Source of the DNA: Rotaria sordida
Taxonomy: Eukaryota > Rotifera > Eurotatoria > Philodinida > Philodinidae
Assembly: GCA_905250125.1 (NCBI GenBank)
Contig: CAJNOL010000069.1
Location: forward strand, 186,001-250,000
Direction of reading: 5' to 3'
DNA length: 64,000 bases
The first letter of the stretch is position 1; each line of letters starts with the position of its first letter. Shown piece by piece: positions 12,612-25,030 of this stretch. The notes beneath the pieces were generated by a model, which was not told where the DNA came from, ran no database searches, and saw nothing but the letters and a program-made list of their open reading frames with translations. A program made the translations under genes and the position numbers.

Positions 12612-12829
12612 AAAACTGAGTAGATCTATGTGATTTTCAAGTATTTCTATGAAGTTTTTTTTCGTCGAAAAAATGGCCCCTGATTCTCGTCAGAAATGTG
12701 TTAAAAAATGAGTTCCATCAAAACGCAGGTTTTATTGTTTAATCATCTGCAATTTTGAGTTCTACTATCATTTTACAACCTTGAAATTCCATTCCCAATG
12801 TTGAAACTCATATAGATCTATTCAGTTTT
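12612..12829. repeat. Inverted repeat abutting the assembly gap
   Basis: The 29 bases at 12612-12640 (AAAACTGAGTAGATCTATGT...) match the reverse complement of 12801-12829 with three mismatches. The left arm begins at the first base after the gap, so the element may extend into the unsequenced part. The 12612-13350 stretch has no gene that I can support. Confidence 0.55.
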
Positions 12830-13364
12830 GAATGTTGATTTAGAATATGACATTAGTTTTGCTCAGGTCGCACTTTTTCTGATCAAAATCTACTCAATAT
12901 CAGTGAAAAAAAGCATAAAATCATGTCTCCAGATTAATAATTCTTAGAATTTTTCTTAGAAACCAATGCTTTTTTTTCTCGATATTTTTATATCGTTTTG
13001 TAGCCCTGGAAAAGTACTATCAAACTATATGAAAATTAGCCTGACGAGTCATCAAATCGCTAGATAAAAAAATATTGATTATCATCAACAGCCGAATTCA
13101 GTGTACATGTAACAATCATTGACTATTTCAATCGATGTAGGCACAGCACAAACAAGTGCTATATGACTAATTCCACAAAAAAATCATTTTCGAAGACCTT
13201 GTACGAGAGTCTGACATAGAAAAAAACCTAATTTCTCAAGGGAGTAAGATTTCATCAATTTATCAACTATTCTTCCTTTATATATTCATTTTTCTTGGGA
13301 ATAATATCATTTATATAATTCGTTTTGTGTATTCATATAATAGTTAAAACATAGTTTTAAATTA

Positions 13365-14787
13365 TTATCGACTAGTTGAATTGAATTGTTGATAAAAAGC
13401 TGCAGTAGGTGCTGATCGATATAGAATTGTATTAAGATAATCTTCACGTTCACGCTGTATTTTAGCAAGATTTTTATTTTCATTAGCTAAATAATGATTA
13501 TATTGACGTTTATCTTCTTCAATTTGTTGTTCAATAATTATTCCTTGTTTAGCTATAGCATTTAAATATTGTTTCCAAGTTTCATCAAAACATTTTTCAT
13601 TATTTTTAATTTTCTAAACAAGAAAAAAAAACACTAACATAAAACGGAAAAGCCATATGGAAGAGTATATACTTGACATTCAGAAATTTGTATCAATTGC
13701 TGATGACGAATGTCATCTAATTGATCTTGACTCATTCCTTTCCATCGATCAACAATAATATGAGAACGAGCATCAAGTAAATTTTTTGAATTTTCTGTTA
13801 ACATATCACTAAAAGCAGTATTAGCTATCTCAGCTAATTGTTCTTCTGTCTGTCGTGTTTTTTGTTCATGTGCTCGAACTCTTGCTTCATAAGCCTGTAC
13901 AAAAAAAAGAACGGAACTTTAAATTTTGTATTATCAAATAATAAAATCTAACAAGTATTTCATTATAATTGCGTGTTGCTAGTTCTATAGCTCGATGACA
14001 TTCATTTTCAATTTGTTCAAATTTATTACTTCGTTCATACAATTCCATTTGTTTATAATCATATAAAAGATTAGCTAGATATTCTTCTCGATTCTTTTTT
14101 GTTTTATTTATAATCTTATAAAATAAATAATTTTATATAATTATTAATTCAAATAAAAATATTACTTGTAAATTAAAATCATTTTTTAATTGTTCTTGTT
14201 GAAGTTTTTTCCGTCTAGATGCTTGAAGATCTTCGCCAACAAATATTTGACCGGATGACGGACCTAAACGAGAATCATTATCATTAATTCGTATAGGTGT
14301 TAATTGTTTCAATCTATTTGGATCATTTAAATCCCATTCTTTTGCATGTTCAGGTTTTTGATATAATTGACGATAATTATTTAATTCTTGTGCATATTGA
14401 CGTTTTTGAAAAAGTTCTTCTTGTTCAAGAAGTATTTTTTTAAAATCATTATTTATCATTTCACGATCTAAATAAATAAAAATTTATTTATTTATTTATT
14501 TATTTTAAGAGAATTTTGTTTTTGCTTTTACCAAAAGCATCATTTCGTTGTTTTTCTAAATTTTTCATATATTGTCGTTCTTTGACTTGTTCATCAAGAC
14601 TTGCCTTATCAATCTAGATCATATTTAAATATGATTTTAATATTTATTATAAAAATTTATTTCAACTAACACCAATAGTTCGATATTTAACATTAAAAAT
14701 GCGAGATAAACGTTTTTTTTCTTCAGATCGACGTCGTTCTATAGCAGCTTGTTCTTTTATATTAATCGGTAAATTAAGAAGAAACAT
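13365..14787 (-). CDS. RIBC2: RIB43A-like ciliary microtubule protein (RIBC1/RIBC2)
   Basis: Six exons (14787-14671, 14613-14532, 14467-14166, 14114-13953, 13894-13673, 13613-13365) give 377 aa, close to the roughly 380 aa of vertebrate RIBC proteins. Family landmarks in order are: AAIERRRSEEKKRLSRIFN then RTIG near the N-terminus; EWDLNDPNRLKQLTPIR; DNDSRLGPSSGQIFVGEDL; charged coiled coil; LDARSHIIVDRWKGMS; and the C-terminal QQFNSTSR. RIB43A proteins are microtubule inner proteins associated with the ribbon protofilaments of doublet microtubules in cilia and flagella. RIBC1 and RIBC2 cannot be separated confidently from the sequence alone; the N-terminal and C-terminal motifs look nearer to RIBC2. 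Confidence 0.93.
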
Positions 14788-16386
14788 TTTGTTTTGCTTG
14801 TATAAATTATCTAGAATAACAGATCTAGGAAAAAAGATTATCAAGTTAATTCGTCTGCTTGATAGAGTAATGATCTCAATTGTACATGTTGTTTTAATTA
14901 GAGTCCTTAGTGACAGAATAAAAATGATATGAACAGCTTAGATTTTTATGTCAGAAAAATGTATATACGTATATGAAGAAGATAAAACTAAATGAAATCC
15001 ATTTTTTTTTATTCATTAGTATAATTAACTAAATGAATATTTATACGAACAATAAGCTAAAAGCAATCATTTGAATACAAAAACAACTGATTTTTATAGT
15101 TTCCTTTTACAATTTTTCTTAAATTTAAATAGTGCTCGAATATCTGAATTTATGATAAATGGAACAAACATTTTGTTTTTCAAATTCTTTAAATCATTCG
15201 TTATAATTTTTTCTAAAAACCATTTAAATGGAAAACCATGCACATAATGGAAGAAATCTCGAAATTTTCTCATGTTTTTACTTTATGAATGAATACAAAT
15301 AGATTTGAGTTTGTTTTTTTTTCTATCAGGAAAATTCGCGCTAATTATTCAGTTCTATTTTATTAGAAGATTATCCCAAAAAACAAAGATCTATTTTCTT
15401 TTTTGTTTAAACAATCGAATGAACTTTCCATGTTCTCAATTGACGTATGCAATAAGTACATATTTCGAGTATTCTTAAATATAACAGCATGAAACATTTC
15501 ACCCACAGTGTTATGCAATCGAAAAGAATCTTTTATTTATAGAAATATAATCATTTTAAAAATAACAGAAAATACTTTATCTTGAAACAACAAATTTCGA
15601 AGAAGTATAAGATAAATGCCTATGATTGTATCAATATAATATTTTTCTTCTTTTTTCTTGTTTCGGGTTAATTAGCACAAAACAAGAGAAGTTGTAAATG
15701 AAAAAAAAATCTGCTAAAATGAATTCAATTGAATTTCTTTTAACTTCTAAATTACATGGTTAATGTTTTTTTTGTTTAACGGTTTGATCATCTCAGCATG
15801 TAGACAACCAAAAGTAAAAAAAAGAATCAATGAATTATAACATGATGATGTAAAAATAAAATCGTTCCATCCTAATATCTTGTTTCTTTTTGATCAGCTA
15901 TCACAATATTAAAAAGACACATTCATAAAGATATTGTGTGAAAACATGACATGTTTCTTTGCGGTTTAGTCTTCATTTTTCATTCGATTTTTCTTTAATG
16001 TTAAAAAGAATGATCATCTAGTGGAATTTTTTTTTTCTTTTGTTTTATTAGTCATTTGTCAGCTTGGTGAACGATGAACATTAATAATGAGATATATAAA
16101 GCAGTCAACTCGAGACGACATGTCAGGAAATTAGAATGGAGAGATACTCGATATGGATGAAAAAAAAGAAAAACGATCAATTCAACTTTTCGCTTGTACA
16201 CTGACCAAGCAGAAAAAAAATAAAAGGCTTCTGATTTTCACTAATGAACATATACGTAGATTTTGTTCGTCATGATGATGATTGTGATATTGTTTGTAGT
16301 ACAAGAGCATGCGCGCCTGCTTACAATATTATCATAATCAAAAGACCGACTTGTGATCATTGGGCTCCTTCGCTTCGTTGTCTTGT

Positions 16387-16423
16387 ACATATATACACAC
16401 ACACACATATATATATATATATA
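16387..16423. repeat. (CA)n-(TA)n microsatellite
   Basis: Tandem CA followed by tandem TA dinucleotides, read directly. Confidence 0.95.
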
Positions 16424-18020
16424 AAGATAGATAAGGTGAACTGCCTTTTTATTTTTTCTCTTGTCTAATTGCAGACGATGGTAATGCACGAGTGGTAGAT
16501 GAAACATACTTATATTCACACGCTTACCTTCATATCTTAGGTGATAATCATCAAAAGGAGGTCAGCTAAAGGCGAAATTCTCTTATAAGATCTTTAACTA
16601 TTTATCAAGAATTATTATCGATTATTTCTTTCGAACATATTATTATTTATTGAATAGTTGAACTTAAATCATAGTCATAAGAAACTGATTTGTTTTTCTT
16701 TTTTCGTGTCACCTAGAGAATTGATTTGTCATTCGTTAATAGTAACAGCTTGCTCACATTTTCACGGGAGGAAAAAAAATGAAACTTGTTCACACCTAAA
16801 GCTACTATGAATAGTGTGAGAAAATCAAATTTTCACGACATACGAAAAAAAAAAAACAATCAATTATCAATTGATGACATGAGCACATACATATACATAA
16901 GAAAAAAAAAATTTTTATTTTTCTTCGCTTCATGTATTATTCTCATGACAACTGTATAACTCATCATATTGATTTTTGGTAAGACAATTTGCTTTAAGGC
17001 ATAAGTTTGCTTTATCAAGTCATTCAATTCATCAGATCATATTCAAGTCGACAAGACATGATGAAATGGAGATGTCAACTATTTTAGATACGGAAATGAT
17101 TGTATGCAACTTATCATTATCACTGTTGTGATACTGTCTCTTGTTGATGTACATCTTTCGATTGTTGAGAACAATTTGTTCCTCTATTGTTCTCATTTAA
17201 ACATGCATACATGTATATCTTTATATACATCCGGATGACATATAAACTTCCTACTATATTGAAGCTACATATGTCCTACTGTGAGAAACTAATTTTTTTT
17301 TTCTTCAAGCAATATGTCTCGAAAGCCAAAAAAAAAATGAGAGAGAGGGAGAAAAAGAAAGAATGGTTGAACACAGCATCTTTAATTGAAGTGACAGTTG
17401 ACGTAAGTGTATTGCAACTTGAAATTCATCATGTATTCTGCTCATTCTTTGTCCTATTGTTCTTGGTAGTTAACTCAAGAAGAATGACCATACGACATAC
17501 GATTACAAGAAAATTACAGAGACCCTTCCCTCATGAGACATAAAGGCATAAAATTAATGAGATGGAATGTGTGTATGTGTCGTTTTTTTCCTCTTCTTTC
17601 TTTTCATCTTAACAGAGTTCAACATTATCATCATTTCATTTGGTCTATTTCTAGTCTTCACACGGATATGTGAGCTTTTCTAGTCACATTTATTTCTTTT
17701 TGCGTATCAAATGCCGATCATATGGTACACCTGCTAATGACCTTTAAGAAGAATATGATTCGATTGTGTAAGAGATGTATATATTAGCTTCGAAAAGATC
17801 AGAGTTTGGTTAATGGCGGGATACCATTTATAATGATCGATGAGTGTAGACAACCCGGGTGTCACCTATCTTTTCTATTTCGGAATGATCATGATGATGA
17901 TGTAAAATAAGGCGACGACGTATGCTGTTTGTACACATAGATCTTATTCTCTCCATCTCTTTTTCTTCAGATAGAAAGACAGAGAAGCCAATTGCATTTT
18001 TCTTCTCTTTCGTTGAACGT

Positions 18021-18048
18021 TGAGAGAGAGAGAGAGAGCGAGAGAGAA
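18021..18048. repeat. (GA)n tract upstream of LRR receptor
   Basis: A GAGAGA run with one C interruption, about 310 bases before the ATG at 18358. It could be a GAGA-type promoter element or simple sequence. Confidence 0.7.
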
Positions 18049-18357
18049 GAAAAGAAAAAGAGTGTTCACTTTGAAATCAAATATCACTCAACAAGCTGCT
18101 GTATTTTCTCTTTCTCTACATACTTCAACACTTCTCTCGAAAAGAATGTTGCTACCAGTATAGAGAAAATCTAATCAGTAAAAAAAGGTGAGATAAAAAA
18201 AAAAGAGGAAAATTTTCAACACATTTGATATTACCATTCCTATTGAACACTAACCCAGATGGTACTTTTGACTTTTTTTTTTATTATTTCTATTAATGAT
18301 TCATTGATCATCGAGCAGCTGTTTTAAATTCTTTTAGATTTTACAAAAAAACAAGAA

Positions 18358-21088
18358 ATGTATATTCAATTGATCCTAATGACTCTTATTCTTCCCATTT
18401 ATTATTGTCAAACAGATTTTCAAACGATTTGTCAAGCCGGTATTCGGCAAGATAATACAAAGTAAGATACATACATATATATATATATTAAAATGAAATC
18501 TATTATTTATTAATTAAATAGTTATATACATTGTGGTCGTAAACAATTAAATGCAATTCCAAATTTTTCTCGTATAACAAATACATTTTATGATGAACTT
18601 GTTTTAAATGATAATCAAATAACTGAAATACGTCATAATGCATTTCAAGGTTTACGTGTAAAACGTTTAAATTTATCTGGAAATAAAATACGTTCAATTG
18701 ATATTCGTGCATTTATTGAATTAGCAAATTATCTTGAAGAATTAATTATTGAATTTGATACAAATATTCATACTGATATACCTGATGCAATTAAATATAA
18801 TTTAATTAATTTACGTACATTAAAATTAATAAATCTTAATTTAACAATAATAAAAAATAATACATTTATTAAATATCGTAAATTAGAAGAATTATCAATA
18901 ATAAAATCCAATATAAAATTTATTGAATTAAATGGTTTTAATTCTTTAAATAATTTACGTTCATTACATCTTGATCAAAATCAATTAAATGATAATATAT
19001 GGTTTGTTTTAAAAAAATATTTAAATAATTTAGAAATATTAACATTAAGTCAAAATAATTTAAATATATTAAAAGAAAATTTTTTATTAAAAAATTTAAA
19101 AATTCTTGATTTATCATCGAATGGAATACAAATAATAGAAAGAAATTTTTTTGAAAATATTTTATTTATTGAAAAACTTTATTTACAAAATAATGAAATT
19201 AATTCATTACAATTAACATTTTTAACAATATTAAATAATTTAAAAGAATTAAATTTAGATTTTAATCGTTTAACATTTTTACCTGAAAATTTATTTCAAT
19301 TTAATAATAAACTTATTTATTTATCATTACAAGGAAATGATTTAAATTATTTAACAAATAAATCATTTCGTGGTTTAAATAATTTAATTTATTTAAATTT
19401 AGCACGTAATCGTTTACAATTTCATATTAATCAACAAACATTTCAACATTTAAATTCATTAGAAATATTAAATTTAGATCGTAATTTATATTTGAATTTA
19501 TCAAAATTAACTTTTTCAGGTTTAGAAACAAATTTAATTGAATTATCATTACAAAATTGTAATTTAACAAAAATATATTTATTAAATAATCCATTTGATT
19601 TATTTACTAATCTTCAACGTCTTAAATTATCATCAAATAATTTAAAAGAATTACCAGAAAATTTTTTAAAAAATTCAGTTAATTCATTAATATCAATTGA
19701 TTTTCAAAGAAATTTATTTCAATCAATACCAAATTTATTTGGTGAAAATTTTATCTTATCAAAATTAACAGATTTTGATCTTAGTTCAAATTATATATGT
19801 ACATTAAATAAAAATGATTTATATAAATATAAATATTTAAAAACAATTGGTCTTACTGGAAATCCATTACATTGTAATTGTCATTTACGTTGGCTTAAAC
19901 AATGGTTAATTAAAAATTATGATTATGATTTAATTAAATTTCTTCAATGGACATGTGCAACACCAACGAAACTCTATGGAAAACAATTAACAATTATTGA
20001 TGAACAAGATATGATTTGTTCAGAAAATGATTATTCTCAATGTCAATCTAGTCAAAATTCATCTATTATTAAGTAAATTTTTTTTTTATTACAAACAGAA
20101 CACTTAGAATTCCAAAAAATACATTCTATATATGTACACAATCGAGTTTTAGTCGAAATCAGATGTTATTTAAATTGAAAGCTTTTTTTTTGTTTCAGCA
20201 AATTAAAAAACTCTATAATTTTGTATTTCTAATCACGGAACATAAATTTTCTCATTTACTTTGATTGCGTGTTACATTTTTATTCCCATTAGAATTCATT
20301 TTGAAGGTTATTTCTTTTTTTATTTATTTATTATATATAGATCAACAAGTACACAATTAACATCTATTAAAACTACAAGTACATCAACTAGAATTGATGA
20401 ATTAATAATAAATGATATATCATATAATCCAAATGGTATGTTAACTATAACATGGGAATATATGTTATCAACATTACCAAGATATTTTCATTTACAAATA
20501 TACGATGATATAAATCGTCATATTATATTACAACGTTTAATTGATGGTGATCAACGTTCAATTGAAATTGATATAAAAAATTATTTAAATGAATCTTCAT
20601 CAATTTATCTGATTTGTCTTAATATTCGACAAAATAAATATTGTCGAAATATTCAATTACAACAAATAAAATCATCATCACTTATTTTATCATCAAATAA
20701 ACATGAAAATGATCAATCATTACAATTTATTTATCTTCTTATTGGAATAATTCTTGGAGCTATATTTGTTTCTATAATGCTTATTATTGTTTGTTGTTGG
20801 CGTATACGTAATATATCAAAAGATAAATTATCAAATTCTATTGAAAAATTACCAACAAATACATTATATCATCCACCACTTCGTTCTTCTATATTTTATC
20901 GTCCATTAAATATTATAAGTTATCCACAAATACAACAACAACAACATAGTTGTGATACAAGTGAATGTTCAATACATTCATCAACTGATACAAGTCAATT
21001 GGCAAATGATTCTTATCATATATATCAACAAATCCCACCTGTATATAATTGTCAAATACATTCAACTAGGACACATATTCTAGTATGA
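18358..21088 (+). CDS. Leucine-rich repeat transmembrane receptor with FN3-like domain
   Basis: Three exons (18358-18461, 18522-20072, 20341-21088) join in frame to 800 aa. The first exon carries a signal peptide (MYIQLILMTLILPIYYC). The second encodes an N-terminal Cys cap followed by about 18 leucine-rich repeats (L-x-x-L-x-L-x-x-N-x-L) and a C-terminal cap (NPLHCNCHLRWLKQWL...WTCATP). The third encodes an FN3-like beta domain, a transmembrane helix near residues 683-705 (YLLIGIILGAIFVSIMLIIV) with a CCWR stop, and a cytoplasmic tail of about 95 residues. The end HILV fits a class II PDZ ligand. The architecture resembles neuronal adhesion receptors of the LRFN, LRIT or LRRN kind, but no single orthologue is clear. 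A cell-surface recognition role, perhaps neural, is inferred. Confidence 0.88.
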
Positions 21089-21200
21089 AAACATTAAAAA
21101 AAACCAAAGAGGAATTTTATTTATATCTATTTTTTGCTTGGGCATAATAATTATTCATTTTTTTCTTTTTTTTTTTTTTGCTTTGTTGAACAAGTCAATA

Positions 21201-21229
21201 TGTATGTATGTGTGTGTGTGTGTGTGTGT
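21201..21229. repeat. (TG)n microsatellite
   Basis: TGTATGTATG followed by an uninterrupted TG dinucleotide run. Confidence 0.95.
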
Positions 21230-22933
21230 TTATAGTAATAATAATAATAAAAGAATTCTTTTGTCATGTAAAAAGAACATGAATTATAAACGGAAATCCT
21301 TTGACGCATACACACCAATGTTTTAATATACTTTTTTCAAGGTTTTATGTTAATGTACTAAACAAAAGAATACATATCTCCTCATATTTTATGCTACAGT
21401 GTTCATCACTTTTCTAGCATATATAATTATGTTAAATTTCTTTAAATTTTTTTTATCTATAGATTACGTTAAGAAAATCGTTGGATGTCTATTAGCAATC
21501 GCATTAAATGCCATTGACCTTTTTTTTTTCTAATATACATATATATCTATATATGTATGGATAAAGTAGAATGAAGCTTTAGGGCGATTTATCGTTGTCT
21601 GAAATTAACGATTTCCGCGCGCGCGTGTGCATACATGTGCGTGTTTGTCAATGTCTTGTTTTTGCTATTTCCTTTTTGTTCAATCTCCTCCTTCTTCTTC
21701 TTCTCGTTTAATATATACACGCCCTGCTCACAATTAGAAGCACATCTGTTGAATAAACAGGCGACGATTGAAAAACCTCGAAAAATTTATATAAACATGC
21801 AAAGAATTGATAATGGAAAAAAAGCTCAAGGCTATTTGTGCATTTCTTCTTTTACAACATAACATTGACAAAAAAATAAAAATAAAAAGTAAAAACTTAT
21901 TTAAATGTTTTAAATATTTGACAATATGTCTCTGTCATTTATCAGTTCTTTTCGTTTTTGTTTCCTTCGAAGAATAAAAACTTGTTGTAAATGATCTCTG
22001 TTCTATTTCAATTTGATCGATATATATATCGATCGATTGTTTGACAACAAACATAAATGAAAAAAAAAAGATTAGAAAGAAAAAGCTAAGCTATATTTCA
22101 TATGTATATGTATATGTACCATCAAATGATACTTTGTCATTTCGTCTGTCATACAGGTGTGAACAACTCATTAGTGTTTCGACTACTGCTGTTCATTCAA
22201 TTGACAACAGGCTATATTCTGTTGAAATAGTTTTATCAAGGAAGTAGATTTTTCAATGACTACTTATGGAATAACAAGGCAATTAAAATAAAAAAACACA
22301 TCTCTCTCTCTTCCGAGTAGTTCACTTAAGAATATGTATAGACAATAACAGAATATATTCCCAGTGTGAATAAATTTCTTGAATTTTCAATGCTTTTGTT
22401 TGATGTTATTCCAAGTGAATTTGTTAATATTGCCTGTGGTCAATAACATCGATTACTAGTCATTTTAAACGAAAAAAAGAAAAGAAATTGATTGAATACA
22501 TCTATTTTATTGTTGTACCTGAATACAAAAAACAAAAAGAAGAAAACCAATTCGGCTCATCCTTTAGTTTGTTGTCCATATACATGTTATAAATGAGTTC
22601 AATGAGTAATGACGCGTGTATTTAAATCCAAAATTGAAATAAGACATTCTCTGTCAATTTTATTTTTATATGTTTGTTACACATGATTGAACGTTTCATT
22701 TTTGTTAAAATATCATCAAAATGAACTCAGTCAAATGACAATAAAAACTAATCGAGCGATATTTTTGCACGACTTCAATAGAAGAAATTATTCAAAAAGA
22801 ATAAAGTAAAGAATGCTTCCTTGTTATTAAAAGATTAAAAATGATCATTGTTGTGATTGACAGACAACTACACATATTCTTTTCAATAAATCGATCAATC
22901 GATCGGTAAAGGAAAATGATGCTTTTCTTATAT

Positions 22934-22974
22934 GTCTGTCTATCTATCTATCTATCTGTCTGTCTGTCTGTCTG
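22934..22974. repeat. (TCTA)n-(TCTG)n microsatellite
   Basis: Four-base tandem repeats that switch from TCTA to TCTG units, read directly. Confidence 0.95.
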
Positions 22975-25030
22975 TTGTCATCAATTACATTTCCTGTGGT
23001 GATCAATGAAAAACATTGAATGCCTACTGTGCTTAAGCAGACAAAAGTATGACAGTCGTGTTTTTACAGTTTTACTCTCATTTACAATAAAAACAAATAT
23101 GTTCTATAATCATCTGTCTTTCGTTTTTTACATTTACATAGATTATCTTTCTTTCTTTCTTTTTTTTCACATGTCGATCAACTATTATACTTCCAGCTGT
23201 GATCAAATGATGTATATGTTTTAACGTTAGAAAAACATTTTAAAAAATAATAATAAAATCTTTAAGCATTTGTTATTGTTACACTTTTCTGATATCAAAT
23301 ATCAATTTCATTGAAATGGAATAGCCTTAAGGTGTAGTGATGCCGTTATGCATATATATATGTATGCATTTTTGGAATGTTGTCTATCAAGAGGATAAGA
23401 ATGCATGTGTTGATGTATATGTCAGATTATCGTTATGGATTGTTGATTTAGTAGAATAGGTTTAATTCGAAAAATAAAATTCCATATGTATAAATTCAAG
23501 TTAAGAACATCAAAGTTAGAAAATAAAATAATTAAGACAAGTCATTGAAGATGATAATTTATTGGTTAATGTGTTGACAATGAAACTAGTTATTAAGTTG
23601 TCAAAATATTCATTTGTCATTTATGCTATAAAATAAATGATAGGCTATTTAAGTTAAATTGTTTTTTTTATATATGTTCGAAGAAATTTTTTTAAGATAG
23701 CTTTTCAGAATAATAAAATAAATTCAAATGTAAATATATAAAATATATTGATAGTTTTTCAATACAAAATCCAAAATATTGTACATTAAAATGATGCAAT
23801 AGCTCATAAATAATTCTCACTTATAATCAGAATAATAAAATCATACCAATTACAAATACGTACCACATTCATTACTTATATATTTCCGTGAAATTTTTTT
23901 CTTTATCTACAAGGAAATAACATACCAATATTTGTCTCTTTCTGACTTAATAGCTACGTTTAGTATAATGTTGAATGACAACTAACAGAAGCGTCACATA
24001 TTGACACATCTAAAGTTTGTTGAAAATGTGTTATCGCGTAAATATTAAGAATTTATCGGATTAAGTGTGACCAACACTTTTCGTCTTATCAAAGATTACA
24101 CGATAGAGTTGAGTCGTAATTATATGTTCAAAATAAAGGGAAGTATTTTCTATTCAAGCTAATGTCGTTTTTCTGATTTTTCAATCTCATGCTAAAAAGT
24201 ACATCGAATTTTCCATTAGTTTTTCACGGCTACACACCGATTATATGCTAGTGATCAATCAAAACACAAATGTTTATTCAATGCCTTAATTACGTGTGTT
24301 TGCAGAAGGCATATTCAGTCATATGAATTACGTATGGACATCAAGCTGAAATTTCATGATAATTGATACAGTTGCTACTACACTGAAAATTCCATTAAAG
24401 TAAATAATTCAATGTACAAATTTTTATATATTTGTACAATTTCAATTAGAAATGATCAAATGTACGAGAAGCAAACAAAACTGAAGTCATATAAAAAGAT
24501 TTGTGCTAACTTATTTTCTCATAATTAAATGAACGTTACAGACCATATCTTGCACAAAGAATAATAATAATAATAATAGAGTTTGTCTGACTAGTAAATG
24601 CATTTTTCAACCATATTTCCAATTCTATACCCTTGATTTTTGAAATAATTATGTATCCTATTCGAGTCGTCTGAAATTGGTAGCTCTACTTACAAGACAG
24701 CAAGATCTTATAATTACGACTTAGCGTAAAATGTTTGAGACTATGTTTTTTTTTGTACGGTTTTCGTTTGATCTTTTACAACAAGAGCAGAGGTACGATC
24801 TTACCGTCTGATTATTTGACCTGAATAAGTATAGGATATAAGTTTTGCTGTTGCTAGTAAAATATAAAACGGCATGCATATCGGATAAATTATCAAGGAT
24901 AAAATTATATTATTGAATGATGAAGAATAATTTTCGTTTAGATTTATTCAAGATAATTTTTTTGATTAAAAAAAAAACCAAAAAAATTTAAAAAGCGTCT
25001 TTTATTTTTAGTTTAATTTTTAGTCTATGT

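Larger units (their letters stand above)
14788..18357. other. 3.6-kb intergenic region with microsatellites
   Basis: The shared upstream region of the divergent RIBC and LRR-receptor genes. No gene is supported. It contains a composite (CA)n(TA)n run at about 16387-16423 and a (GA)n run at 18021-18048 about 310 bases before the LRR gene start. Open frames at 16241-16519, 17187-17543 and 17992-18174 are low-complexity. Confidence 0.6.
21089..25030. other. 3.9-kb intergenic region, no gene supported
   Basis: Lies between the 3' ends of the convergent LRR-receptor and nicotinic-receptor genes. It is AT-rich, with a (TG)n run at 21201-21229, a (TCTA)/(TCTG) tetranucleotide run at 22934-22974 and short AT-rich palindromes such as ATCGATCGAT near 22027. 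The open frames here are short and low-complexity. Confidence 0.6.
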
